64,000 nt of DNA, from NCBI GenBank assembly GCA_019787685.1, contig JAHNUO010000033.1:1-64000 (forward strand), in the 5' to 3' direction. Origin of the DNA: Chiua virens. Lineage: Eukaryota > Basidiomycota > Agaricomycetes > Boletales > Boletaceae. A model generated the notes under the pieces. That model was not told the DNA's origin, did not search any database, and worked only from the letters and a program-made list of their open reading frames with translations. Each line of letters begins with the position of its first letter. Positions within the stretch are counted from its first letter, which is position 1. Shown here piece after piece: positions 36,261-47,426 of this stretch. The position numbers were made by a program, and so were the translations under genes.

Positions 36261-36897
36261 TATTACAACCTTTCCTTTTTATTCACTTGTACTACTTCAC
36301 TATGCTTGATACCTAGGTATCTTTGTACATTCATCTGTACTTTGTTTCATTTCACCTTATGTAACCTGCACCAGCTTAACCTGAGTGTTTACTCATTTCT
36401 TTCATGTCATCATCTGATGGCATCACACTTAGTCATCTTCTTTTCGTCATCATCCATTGCCTCCGCACTATATGATTCTCTTTGACCATTTATAATTGGT
36501 TCTACTTTTCATGGTTACCCTTTTGGACACTTGGTCTGTGCATGTTTCCCTATGTATAAATACCTTGTAGTGATACTCTTGTACCCTAGTCTTCATCTCT
36601 GCAATCTAGCTAAGTATCACTGCTTCACTTGGGATTTCCCTGTGACCACTTGACCCTTGGACTTTACATAGTCAACCCTTGACTCTTGGTCCTTTGAGTA
36701 TAGATTCTCAAAAGGATGCTGTCAGCAACAAGTCTGAGTTCTATCTTGTCTTACTGGTAGCAATCCGCTGACTAGTAACCCACTCTTGAACTCTTCAGTG
36801 CACCACATATCAAGTAATGGTTGTTTGAGTTATCATAGCCACTTGGTACTTAGTGCTTTTGTGGCTACGCTAGGTTCTACCTGGAACTATCATAACA
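36261..36897 (+). mobile_element. Solo LTR of the chromovirus family (copy b)
   Basis: The LTR starts TATTACAACC (TGTTACAACC after a G-to-A change) and ends CTATCATAACA. It is flanked by GTGGC at 36256-36260 and 36898-36902. The flanking G1 RNase H reads on across the insertion (WLL to WLLDL), which confirms the boundaries. Confidence 0.88.
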
Positions 36898-36990
36898 GTG
36901 GCTCCTTGACCTTGTTGACTTTGACCTCACATTTTCCCATGTCCCCAGAAAACTTCTTAATGGACCAGACTAGCACTCACTGGCCTTGAG

Positions 36991-37232
36991 GTGTTGCCTC
37001 ATAGGTGGGTCAAGTAAGATATTATTTTTGTTTGTTTGTAGTAGTAGTCTGAGATTGTCTAAGTCAAGGTAAATTATAAGCAAGATTTTATTTGACTATT
37101 TGCACAAAAATCAGATGTAGAGTCTTAGTAGACTCATATAATCAAATTTGTGGTCAGACTATTGTAAGACATAAGCAGGTTCAATTGAAGGTTCAACAGG
37201 GTGGGGACAATATAAATCCTTGGTTTTATATA
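36991..37232. other. Unassigned decayed sequence
   Basis: It lies between the RNase H of G1 and transposon A. It may be part of G1, but I see no protein similarity. Confidence 0.3.
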
Positions 37233-37571
37233 CAGTGAGCAATAAAACTGATGCAATGTTTATAGCATTTTGATTGAAGCATGAATATTGAGAGCCTTGT
37301 TGATGGTAAACCCCCTAACCTAGGTACCATTGGAAAGCCCTGATCAAGGGCTTTCCAATGGCATGTGGCTTTATTATGTAATTATTACTATATTGGGAAA
37401 TATTTCGAAATTGGTGTGAGATACTCATTGCATTAGTTTTGTTGCTGATACTCTAAAGTATTCAAAATGCATATTGCAAGTGGTTATGACATAAGGAATG
37501 GATCATGTGACATGTAATAAGTTCAACATGATACACACACACACACTATCATTTTGTTCACAACCACCATC

Positions 37572-40158
37572 ATGAGATCTCTCTCAGTTGATCAAACACA
37601 CCATATTATCTCTTCCTTGGAATTGGGACAATTAACCTATCAAATTGCTCAATCTACTGGTCTCAACCAATCTACTATTAGTAGACTCAGGTCCAACCAT
37701 CTTCCCAACCTACCCAAAGCCTCTGGTGGTCATCCTTCCATCATTTCTCCTACTGATATACATTATGCTACAGTGACTCCAAAAACCATTGCAATAACTA
37801 AACTTAACACAGTGCACGAAGCGCACTGCAAACAGGGGTGAGAGTTTCACTTAGGTCAGGTGGAATGAAAGATAGTACTCATGCTTGGCTACAAAATGGC
37901 CCTTTGGTCATGTGATTTGGTTCACAGGATCCCAAGATATGAATATTTTAAATCAATGACCCCATTGCAACAGTTTTTGTACTTTTAATTTGAGACATAG
38001 GATCTCATATTTATCAGTGGATAGTTGGTCATGTTTTGTGCTACAAACAAAGATATACATGACTACATTATATCTGAGTTTGAAAATCTTCACACACTGT
38101 GTGACTTCATGCTTACATCACCATAAGATGTCTTTCTCCCCTTAGGAGAGTAATCAAGCTCTCTTGAGATGCTGCCAAGGCTATTCAAAGGAGTTTGGTT
38201 CAGAGAATGTATAGACCATGTCACAGACCAACATCACCACTTATTATGCCATTGCTGGATCTTTTAAAAGAATACTTGACATTATTATCTTGTTGAAAAA
38301 TGCTATTAATGAAATTCCACCTATAATATTTTATGGTATGCTATAACTCATCCTTCAAAATCTGAATGAAAATATGACCATTGATCATACCCTGTGTTTT
38401 GGAAGCATATCCAACTCTCTATCAAATGATACAGCTTCATATCATGAAGAAAAGACTCCTAAACATTATTGCTTCTATTGCTCATCTATTACTATAGCCT
38501 CTGACATGGTTTTTTATATAATGATATGCTCTTTTCTTATCCTAGGTAATCATTCTGACATAGTCAGAGTATGTTATGTTCATCTAGCCCTCTGTAGTCC
38601 TCTTCTTGTGAGCATAGACCAGGTCTCCTAATGACTAATTCCAAGAAAGGGTCAATGTTTCTTGGCTACAATTTGTATATCAAGGATTTTCAAGTTAAAG
38701 TGAACAGTATGATAATACATGGAATGTTTAGTGACATTTAAGAGTATTTTAATGATGTTGGACAGTATGTTCTATCTTACAAATTGACATAAAATAATGA
38801 ACACAACAAGTGGTAGTAGAAGAAAGTTTGAATACATGACCACTAATGGACTTTATGAGGTCTGGATACCCTGGGAGATCACACCAGCATATGAATAAGT
38901 AATGAGACCTATGCCTACTCTGTCAATATCCTGAGAATATGGTTAGAAAGTTTAATTACTCTTTTAAGGGGAGAAAGACATCTTATGGTAATGTAAGCAT
39001 GAAGTCACATAGTGTGTGAAGATTTTCAAACTCAGATATAATGTAGTCATGTATATCTTTGTTTGTAGCACCAAACAAGATCAACTATCCACTGGTAAAT
39101 ATGAGATCCTATGTCTCAAATTAAAAGTACAAAAACTGTTGCAATGGGGTCATTGATTTAAAATATTCATATCTTGGGATCCTGTGAACCAAATCACATG
39201 ACCAAAGGGCTATTTTGTAGCCAAGCGTGAGTACTATCTTTCATTCCACCTGGCCTAAGCAAAACTCTCACCCCTGTTTGCAGTGCACTTCATGCACTGT
39301 GTTGTGTTTAGTTATTGGAATGGTTTTTGGAGTCGCTGTATTTATCTTATTGGATCTGGGAAGGCTGAGAATGCAGTTCAGGTGACCAAAACACTTCAAG
39401 AAGTGAAGAAACATTCCATCTTCCCCCAGACCATCTGCCCCCACTTGAAGAAAGCTAATATGAAGGCTGTAGTGAAGCAAAAACATACTCTTTTTGCCCA
39501 GCAACATAGGAGAGCAAGGATGGACTTTGCTCTAAGCCATCAGCATTGGACTGTTGAGGACTCAAAGCAAGTTATATGGTCAGATGAGACCAAAATTAAT
39601 CACATTGAGTCAGATGGCAGGAAATGGGCATGGAAAAGGGCAGGAGAGGGTCTTAGTGATAGAATTATGGAGGAAATAGTTAAATTTGGGGGAGAATCAG
39701 TGATGCTATGGGGCTATATGATCTGGGAAGGTGTTGAAATGGCTTGCAAGATTGATGGTAAGATGGATGCTGATCTCTATGTGCAGATTTTGGAGGATGA
39801 ACTCCAATAAACTCTGGTGGATTATGGATTTTCCCCAGAAGGCATTATCTTCCAGCAAGATAATGACCCCAAGCACACCAGTAGGAAGGCTAGGGAGTGG
39901 TTTGATGACCATGGATTTGAGGTCATAGTATAGCTTGCTTAGTCTCTAGACCTTAATCCCATAGAACATCTATGGTTTCTTCTCAAAAGAAGACTAGCAG
40001 AGTATCCTAAGCCAGCTAAGGGGATATTGGAACTTTGGGAGAGGATTAAAGTGAAATGGTATAAGATTGGGGTGGAGGAGTGTCAGAGATTGATTGAGAG
40101 CATGCCTAGAAGAGTTCAGGAGGTCATCAAGGCCAAAGGAGAATACACATCATACTAA
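37572..40158 (+). pseudogene. Transposase of element A, interrupted by B and by stops
   Basis: The N-terminal part (37572-37770) is a helix-turn-helix region (LTYQIAQSTGLNQSTISRL). The frame resumes at 39339 after element B. The catalytic region has WSDETKIN, FQQDNDPKHTS and LNPIEHLW; 34 residues lie between the second D and the E, so this is a DD34E Tc1-type enzyme. Stops occur after ILEDELQ and twice before SLDLNP. The related copy at 43683 shows Trp and Gln codons at the latter two sites, so G-to-A and C-to-T changes made the stops. Confidence 0.9.
37771..39338 (-). mobile_element. Tc1-type transposon B with ~386-bp terminal inverted repeats
   Basis: Element B is inserted inside the transposase gene of A and is flanked by TA at 37769 and 39339. 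It starts CAGTGACTCCAAAAACCATT and ends in the complementary form GGAGTCGCTG. The inverted repeats cover 37771-38157 and 38953-39338. The ~800-bp core holds a badly decayed minus-strand transposase (FQQDNNVKYSFKRSSNG corresponds to FQQDN.PKHTS). The terminal repeats are far longer than usual for Tc1. Confidence 0.9.
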
Positions 40159-40391
40159 TTTGTGATACCCTTATACCAGCAACAAAACTGATGGAATGGG
40201 TACCTCATACCAATTTCGAAATATTTCCCAATATAGTAAGAATTACGTAATAAAGCCATATACCATTGGAAAGCCCTGATCAAGGGCTTTCCAATGGTAC
40301 CCAGGTTAGAGGGTCTACCATCAACAGGGCTCTCAATATTTATACTTCAATCAAAATGCTACAAACATTGGATCAGTTTTGTTGCTCACTG

Positions 40392-40921
40392 TAAAGGTGT
40401 ACATTGAAGATATACGTACAAAGCTGATAAGTACAAAGATTATAGTATGGAAAATTGAAGAGATGTACATATATCAAATGTCCAAAGTTCTAAATATTTT
40501 AGTCCAAATAACATTGATAGCTTTTGAATTTTCTTGGCCACAAGGAAAAAGAATTTTTATGTTTCTGGGATAACTACAATGTGACAAAGTGACATAAAGT
40601 TGTCCATGAGAGAAAACAGGAGTGCTCAAATTCAGCCCAACATGCTTGACTGTCTGACCTTGTGAGAGGCTGCCTTATCCCAAATAATAAGAGAGATGTT
40701 TTTGAGAAGTTCATGAATGGGATCAGATATTGTGTCTAAGTTTTTTGAACATCCAGATGCTTCACTTGAATCTGATGACATGGTATACCTGGGTATTGAT
40801 CTACAGGTACAGGAGGATGGTGCTGAATTTTGAATCAACACCATATTACATAGCAATATATGACAAATATAACATACCATTAAAGCATTAGGGATGTGTT
40901 ATGAAACTTGTGGCTGGTGGC
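40392..40921. other. Unassigned decayed sequence
   Basis: AT-rich with almost no CpG. I find no recognisable protein or repeat except GTGGC at 40917-40921, which is the target duplication of the next LTR. Confidence 0.3.
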
Positions 40922-41363
40922 TGAAACAACCTAGAACTAAAGCTAGACTGTCTAGTGGAAGGGTTTAGAGAAGAGATGGTTGATGTCCAACTAAAGAGAC
41001 AAAAACTCTAAGTGAACTTTGTTAGAGTTCCTTGGTCTCAATTTATGGGGTTTATATATACATGGATGTTGGAGTGCTAATGTGAGTATGAACTACTGTA
41101 GATAAGAGTACTTATTGCTATTGGACAATAAGGTATGAGACATAGATAAGGAATATGAGGTGTGCAGGTTTAGTGTGGTAATGTAAGATAGAAGTTGACC
41201 ATGTGAATACACGTGTGGTTATGAGTCATAAATAATCATATGTGTGGCAGCCAATCAGATATGTTCCTTTGGATAGCCTTGACATAAGGCAGAGTATGCT
41301 GTAATCTTTTAGAATAGATTGAAGGTAAAGTCCATTAGGTATTGAAATGTTGGAATCATAACA
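40922..41363. mobile_element. Solo LTR, 442 bp, same family as 35067
   Basis: It starts TGAAACAACCTAGAAC and ends ATCATAACA, flanked by GTGGC at 40917-40921 and 41364-41368. It shares GAACTTTGTTAGAGTTCC and other blocks with the LTR at 35067-36048. Confidence 0.88.
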
Positions 41364-41368
41364 GTGGC

Positions 41369-42099
41369 ATCCAGGTAAACCCATCTGATATTCCATCTGC
41401 TTAGCTTTGTGAGTAGCTTGTTGTGCTTTGTTGTAATAATGTAGGTGGTGTTGCCCTAATTATTATTAAATTATTAGATAGGATGTTTTATAGTATATAG
41501 ATAGTTTTGTTGATTCTAAGCTCAATATTCAGTTATGTACCTGCAAATGCTCTACACAGGGCTGCAGGGGAAGGGTTTGATTGCAATCACTCAAGTACAC
41601 TTCAATCTAATTAAAGTAGCAGCCTTGTGTAGCAAATTTGATTATCAGGTTATGTCAAGGTATTTGACTTGCCCATATATGGCTCAACCATTTTTTTGAT
41701 CACACATGTCACAGCACACATAAGCCATGAGTTTTAGTGTCACCTGACTATTTAGGTGTCCTGCTCATGCCATAATCTATCTGGGTTGTCATCATCATGT
41801 AACCTGAGTTCACTGGCTTCATGTTAGGATGTATTTTCCTCACATGAGACTGATTAGGTGTCCACTAAATCATGTTTGATGCAATTGTGGCTGTGCTGCT
41901 GTGACTTGGGTAGTGCCACAATTATACTTAGGCAAGCCACATGATTTCTGTTGAGCAAATAAGGCAGCTTTGTATTGATAAGTGAAATGTGTAAGTGAAG
42001 GCAAAGTACAAAGGCAAAATAGCTGAAATATGTGAAAAAAGTGTTGGATAGGTTTGGAGAGGCCAATTTCCCATGCCATTGTTCCTTTAGTTTTTAAAT
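41369..42099. other. Unassigned decayed sequence
   Basis: No reading frame or repeat that I can assign. It is AT-rich with almost no CpG. Confidence 0.3.
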
Positions 42100-43990
42100 G
42101 CCCTTTCTTGACATCCCAATTATATCTTCTTGGACTCAGGCAACAAGGATTTTACCCTCTTTCTAGATGATGTCTTTGTCAACCTCATTCCCCTAGATCT
42201 ACAGGCCCATATTGCCAAATCCTTGGCCTCAGACCATTTGGTCCTAGTCAATGCCATGGATAGTAGCCTCTTGCTATTTTTCCCCTTCTACCTCTCTGAC
42301 TGACATTTCAATGCTGGTGTCCTGAACTACCAGGGATATATCTATGTTCTGCCAGATGTGAACTCTGACAGCAGATCATCACTCATCACCAGAACAGTGT
42401 GACTGCTGGTCACCCCAGCTTCCTAAGAACCTGCTAGCTCATGGTTGCTGAGTTCTGGTGGCCTGGCCTTACATATCTTCTTTGCATGCTGCTATGTCTC
42501 CAGCTACACCTCATGCCAGCAGAACAAGGTCATGGTTGACCATGGCCTCACAAAGTGGTATAGTGAGCAACAAAACTGTTGCAATGTTTAACCCTAATGT
42601 GGTGTGCACAGCACATCACAACCACTTGTGGGATGTTCACTTAGTTTTGGTGAGACCAAATAAAGTACAACTTCCTGGCTACAAATTGGCTTCTGGGTCA
42701 TGTGATTCAGCCCAGTGGCTGTAAAGATATTGCCATTTTAAGTCACTCTAGTCATTGCAACACTTTTGTGGCTAAGCTATGTAAATGCAGAAACCACTAG
42801 TTGCAATGAAATATTTGTTAGCAATGGGTCATGTGATGCATAAACAGTTCAACATGATGTAAACACAGCCAAACATCATTGCTTTTGCCACTTCTTTCAC
42901 CATGAAATCTCTGTCCATTGATCAAACCAACCAGATCATCATTTTTTTTTGAAATTAGGTCAATTAACCTGCCAAATCTCTGCTTCTACTGGGTTCAATC
43001 ACTTCACCATCAGTCATATTCATGCCAAACACTGTCCTGACCTTCCCAAAGCCTCTAGTGATCATCCATCCATCATTTTTCCCACTGATATCCACCATGC
43101 CATTTGACTTCTTGGTACTAGAAAGGCTGAAAATGCTATCCAGGTCACTAAGACTCTTCAGGATGTCAAGAACCATGCCATATCCTCACAAACCATCTGT
43201 CATCACATGAAAAAGGCTAGTATAAAGGCTATGGTAAAGCAAAAATCTCTTCTTTCCAAGTGTCATTGGAGAGAAAGATTGGATTCTGCTATAAGTCACT
43301 GGAATTGGACTGTGGATGATTGAAAGCATGTCATATGGTCAGATAAGATCAAAATCAATTGTATTGGGTCAGATGGCAGGAAATGGGCTTGGAAAAAGGC
43401 AGAAGAGGGCCTTAGTAATAGGATTGTACAGGGTATAGTTAAGTTTGGAGGAGGTTCAGTGATGATATGGGGTTGTATGAGTTGGGAAGGGGTTGGAATG
43501 GCTTACAAGATTGATAGTAAGATGGATGCTAACCTCTATGTGCAGATTTTAGAGGATGATTTCCAACAAATCCTGGTGGATTTGGATTTTCTCCAGAGGA
43601 CACTTTCAATAAGATAATGATCTCAAACATACCAGTAGGAAGGCCAAGGAGTGGTTTGAGGAGCATGGATTTGAGATCATAGTATGGCCTGCTCAGTCCC
43701 TAGATCTTAATCCCATAGAACATCTATGGTTCATTGTTAAAAGAAGGCTAGCAGAGTTTCCTGAGCCACCCAAGGGAATATTGGAACTTTGGGAGAGAAT
43801 TCAAGCAGAGTGATACAAGATTTGGGCAGAGGAGTATCAAAAGTTGATTGATAGTATGCCCACTGCCAATTATCTGTAATCAGACAGAGAAATGGAACAG
43901 GTTAACCAAGAAGTTGAAATCTACCTCCACATGTATTGCCAAAGTAACCCTGAAAAATTAGGCTGACCTTTACCCTATGGCTAATCAATC
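42100..43990 (+). mobile_element. Decayed Gypsy integrase region split by transposon C
   Basis: The stretch 42100-42560 translates to the RNase H to integrase junction and the HHCC zinc domain (AGHPSFLRT and VAEFWWPGL match AGHPGFLKT and AAEFWWPGL of G2). After transposon C the integrase resumes near 43858 with QVNQEVEIYLHMYCQ, the region around the catalytic Glu. About 450 bp of the core is missing. It may be the continuation of G1. Confidence 0.8.
42561..43857 (+). mobile_element. Tc1-type transposon C, 3'-truncated
   Basis: It begins after a TA (42559) with TAGTGAGCAACAAAACTGTT, the family terminus with C changed to T. The ~215-bp left arm ends near 42775, and a decayed transposase (MKSLSIDQTNQI start at 42901) runs to SMP near 43857. 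The right end is missing and integrase sequence follows directly, so a deletion removed it. Confidence 0.85.
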
Positions 43991-44489
43991 TGGAACTATC
44001 ATAACACCCCCTTCTTGTAGTGCTGCTTAGTCCTTTCACTGCATTTTCTGCAGTAAAACACACTGCTGATGCCATGCTTGTGGTCTTATCAAAACCACGT
44101 TCATTACTTATTCAAATGATTCCTGGCAGACCATTTAGGGTGAGTACATTTACTTTTACTCCAATGGAAGAGGTTGTAACAACACTGCCTTCCCTTATCT
44201 CCATGCCTGTTCCTGCTGTGGTGCCTCCCACTTAGCTCAGACTTGCAATAATTAATGGCTTTTTCCCTGTTATTACTTAGGCTCTCTTCATCTAGCACAA
44301 ATGGGAAAAGCTATGTGACAAAGCATTTTAGAGCAGTCCATAGATGTTCTGAAAGGCATCTACTTTGGTTGGTGAATTGATGTTCCCAATTTATACATTT
44401 TATATCACTCCTTTACACCAAACAATCACCATTCTGGCATTGAGCACATCAATTTCATTTTTTGATACATTCATACTGAAATTCAAGCC
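43991..44489. other. Unassigned decayed sequence
   Basis: It follows the integrase fragment. No protein similarity is visible to me. Confidence 0.3.
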
Positions 44490-44821
44490 AGATGCTGCTA
44501 TGGTTACTCCTTCTTCCTCCTTCTTGCTCTAATTCATTTCTTATTCCCTTAGGCCCTTTTTCTGATTGCTTAGGAGCTATCATTGGCCCCTTCTGCACAG
44601 GGCTGCTTGATGTAATTCCCAAGCCAGGTATCCCAAAATTTCACTTAGTCCAAGACCACTCATTTTCCTGTAATAACCCATCATATCTCTTACTCAATGC
44701 TCTCCTTGACTCCTCTATCTTCAATGTTGACCGGAGTACTTTTAGTGACTGCTAGATCCTTCAAAGATACCCAAGCAGCCATTTTTTATGTAGAAGCAGC
44801 ACACTGCTGCTCACCCATGTA
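44490..44821 (+). mobile_element. Reverse-transcriptase-like fragment of another retroelement
   Basis: Plus-strand frames read DVIPKPGIPKFHLVQDHSFS and, after a shift, FYVEAAHCCSP. Such strings (PKP..KFRLVQD, AA.FDVEAAHR.CP) occur in a distinct class of basidiomycete reverse transcriptases. The fragment is cut at 44822 by the LTR of G4. The assignment to a named order is uncertain. Confidence 0.5.
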
Positions 44822-44915
44822 TTGTTACAATTTACTCTATTCTTTCTTTTCTTTGCTTGATTTACTACACTCATCTATGCTTTCCTCACTATGTTCATCT
44901 TCACTTTAACCCTTT
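44822..44915 (+). mobile_element. LTR of old chromovirus G4, first part (copy c)
   Basis: This 94-bp piece starts TGTTACAATTTACTC and stops at CTTT where element G2 is inserted. The remainder of the LTR resumes at 52797 after G2 with the repeated CTTT. The plus orientation is opposite to G2. Confidence 0.85.
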
Positions 44916-45413
44916 TGTTATGATAGTTCCAGATAGGACCTAATGTAGCCACAAAAGCACTAAGTACCAAGTGGCTGTGATAACTCAAACAACCACCACT
45001 TGATATGTGGCGCGCTGTAGAGTTCAACAAGTGGTCTGGTCAGCGTAGTTGCTACCAGAGAGAATAGGGTTGGACTCAGGAAGTTTCCTAAGTTGTCTGG
45101 TCGAGAATCTATACTCTTGGAACCAAGGGTTGAGGGTGATTTCTAGGAAATCCGAGGGGAGTTGAGTGCACTCAGCTAGATTGTGGAGATCAAGACTAGT
45201 GTACAGGAGTGCATCAACTAGGTATTTATACGTAAGGGTGGTGCACAGACCAAGCAGAAGAACGGGTGACCAAGAAAAGCAGAACTGATACAATGGGTCA
45301 AAAGAGGGAATTATATGATGTGAAGGTGGCAGACAATGATGAAGATGAAATGACTAAGTGCGATACCATTGGATAATGATGAGAAAGGAAAAGGATAAGC
45401 ATGTGGGTAAAGC

Positions 45414-45756
45414 TAGGGATCTGCGTGGGTATGGGTAACCCACGTGGGTTGTGGGTTTTATACCCATGGGTATGGTATGGGTTGGACTTTGGATACCCAT
45501 ACCCATACCCATACCCACACTGTGGGTACAGTGGGTCCATAGCAAGGTGAGGGTGATGATGATGATGGCTTACCATGAGTGAGTGAGGTTTAGCTAAGTT
45601 AGGATAAGGTATAAGATAGCAGAATAAGTATAGATATGATGTTTAGAACAAGGTTTAGTCTATAGTTTAGGCTTGGTACTACTAAACCCATGGGTACAGT
45701 TTTTGATACCCACAGGAAAACCCATACCCATGGGTGTACACCCACACAGAACCCTA
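45414..45756. mobile_element. 343-bp hAT-type MITE with 8-bp target duplication
   Basis: Terminal inverted repeats are TAGGGATCTGCGTGGGT and, in reverse complement, TAGGGTTCTGTGTGGGT. The target duplication is GGTAAAGC at 45406-45413 and 45757-45764; the uninterrupted site is seen in the other LTR of G2 near 52682. Eight-bp duplications are typical of hAT elements. The interior has many CCCATAC/TGGGTA repeats and no transposase. Confidence 0.9.
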
Positions 45757-45797
45757 GGTAAAGCCAGTGCTGGTTATGGAAAGAAGCGAAGTACGGA

Positions 45798-46050
45798 TGA
45801 ACATACTCAGTCGTTTGGGTTGGAACGACTACATTGTATTCATACCTAATGAACAGACTGGGTAGGGTATGTAAGTAACTCATATAATGAGTGAATATGA
45901 GACGACGTACCTCAGTCGTTTGGGCTGGAACGACTGAGGTACGCATGCGAATAATCGGAGCGTAAGTAGTGAGCAGCGAACGCGTGAACAAACTACTAAA
46001 TAAAGTAATCTACACTCGCAGCTGCTTGTATGTATTGTTTCATATCAACA
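45798..46050 (-). mobile_element. Solo Copia-type LTR inside the G2 LTR
   Basis: The sequence is absent from the other G2 LTR and resembles the Copia LTR at 54066-54322 (shared TACCTCAGTC.., GGTACGCATG-like and ATATCAACA-like blocks). It contains CCTCAGTCGTTTGGGCTGG and an inverted GAACGACTGAGG. It is rich in CpG, so it is one of the youngest insertions. Exact ends are uncertain because no target duplication is visible. Confidence 0.6.
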
Positions 46051-46264
46051 GTGAAGTAGTACAAGCAAAGAAAAGAAAGAAATCATAACATTATCCCTGG
46101 AGTACGATCAAAGCACCATGTGAAGATCATCTCTAGAAATTGAACAAATCCCTGATAGGATTGCCTGTGATATTGGCATAGCCCTCGTCGTTGATAGGGT
46201 CATCACATGGGGACGCTGAGCGTCAATCAGGAGACGTGAAATGTCAGAGCACAGAGCGGCAGGC

Positions 46265-47344
46265 TCATTGAGATGGGGGTACAGGGAGTACGGCGCAGTG
46301 GCTATGGTGAGATGACGAAGACGAGTTCGTCAAGGAGGATGAATTGGACAGGATGACAGGGCGAGGGGAGTGGCAGTGCCAGGTGGCTCCAGAGGCGACT
46401 GGAGTAAGCCGGTTGGCCAAGGGGAGGTGAGCTCGTACCCTAGGAGGTCGTCCAGGACACCTAGACTGGATGTGGCCAGGGGACCACATGAGGCAGATGG
46501 GGCATTGGTACATTCCACATTCGATGCAGATGTGACTGAGTTTGCAGCATTCAAAGCATGCTTCATGCCACTGGGGGTGATTGTCAGGGAGGGATACCTG
46601 ACCAGTCCGAAATAAATGTTCCATCTCCACCTAGTTGGAAGCAATCATTTCTTCTTCAGTAAAGGGGGCTGAAGAGGTGGATGGAGTAGAGGGTGGGGAT
46701 GGAGGCATGGGAGGAATGACCAGAGTCAATTTTGCTTGGTAGTGGTAGAGGTCAGAGAGGAATTCTCCCATCTGTATCTGATGCAGGGTATGCTCTAGGT
46801 AGGCATGGATTTGATCATAAATTTGCCCAGTGACTGCAGAGAGAAGGTGGTGGTTAGGGTTCTGTTTCTGAAGGTCTGATTGTACAAACGTAAGGTGTTC
46901 ACATTGGAGATAGGTGGCATAGAGGGCGTGGAGCGGCGAGTCGAGGTCTAGGTGGTGTTCGATAGAGAAGGCCATTGCCGGGTCTAGGATATGTTCACAC
47001 ATGCATTGGAAGTACTCATGGGAGAAGGAAGAAGAGCATATGGTATGAGAGTGATAGGGGAGATCTATAGCTACAATAGGAGGACAAACACAATAAGGGT
47101 ACTCAGTAGGATGAGGCCATTGGCTAGGATGTCCCCATCCCACAGAAGCAACTGCTGACACAGCTGGAGAAATGGGTTGGGAGGACTCGGTGAGGGAGGA
47201 TTTGGTGAAGACAATGGGAGCATCGGAGATGATCGCTGGTGGAGGGAGAGGAAGGTGTGGGATTGAGGCAGTGGGTGTGAAAACCAGTACGGAGTGGATG
47301 ATTTCATTCTCAAAGTCAGGGGTAGAGCAGGAGCGGTATGTCAT
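46265..47344 (-). pseudogene. Extra ORF of G2 downstream of pol, with two zinc knuckles
   Basis: The minus-strand frame is open for 358 residues except for a single in-frame TAG near 46632. The N-terminal part is Pro- and Ser-rich (about residues 20-80), the middle is helical with His-rich stretches, and the C-terminal part has CFECCKLSHICIEC (C-x2-C-x4-H-x4-C) and then CPICLMWSPGHIQSRC (C-x2-C-x6-H-x4-C). The frame lies between the chromodomain and the 3' LTR, where Ty3/Gypsy elements usually have no coding sequence. The gag of the same element has its own knuckle at ~51090. Its role is unknown; nucleic-acid binding is inferred. Confidence 0.75.
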
Positions 47345-47426
47345 TACTGTTTTAACCGAGATTGGTGGTGGTCTGAGAGGAGAACATTTGGGAATGGGGG
47401 GTGGAAAGTCTGTGGAGTGGAGTCAT

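Larger units (their letters stand above)
32336..36990 (+). mobile_element. Decayed Gypsy chromovirus G1, with three later insertions
   Basis: Translation on the plus strand with many stops shows, in order, an aspartic protease near 32690-33070 (INLGAGINCIN corresponds to the DSGAGINCID site of G2), a reverse transcriptase at 34080-34870 (IKKKDGKLHP), and an RNase H split into 34900-35066, 36054-36260 (FSDHKNLTYF) and 36903-36960 (LTFSHVP). Three insertions split it: 33237-33911, 35067-36048 and 36261-36897. CpG is almost absent and most stops are explained by C-to-T or G-to-A changes. Confidence 0.85.
37233..40391 (+). mobile_element. Tc1-type transposon A, carrying nested element B
   Basis: The ends are CAGTGAGCAATAAAACTGAT and its inverted counterpart ending ATCAGTTTTGTTGCTCACTG, flanked by TA on both sides (37231 and 40392). 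Arms of about 220 bp (37233-37452 and 40172-40391) are inverted repeats of each other. Each arm is itself bounded by the terminal sequence in inverted form and contains the palindrome CCATTGGAAAGCCCT with its complement (37327-37361 in the left arm). The transposase runs from 37572 to 40158. Without the nested B the element is about 1.6 kb, normal for Tc1. Confidence 0.92.
44916..46090 (-). repeat. 3' LTR of G2, enlarged by two insertions
   Basis: It aligns with 52193-52796 over about 600 bp. The extra length comes from the MITE at 45414-45756 and the Copia-type LTR sequence at about 45798-46050. No strong polypurine tract is visible next to it. Confidence 0.9.

Noticed and set aside
45298..45576. 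Gly/Tyr-repeat frame (GYGYGYGY)
   Set aside because: It is produced by CCCATAC repeats of the MITE.
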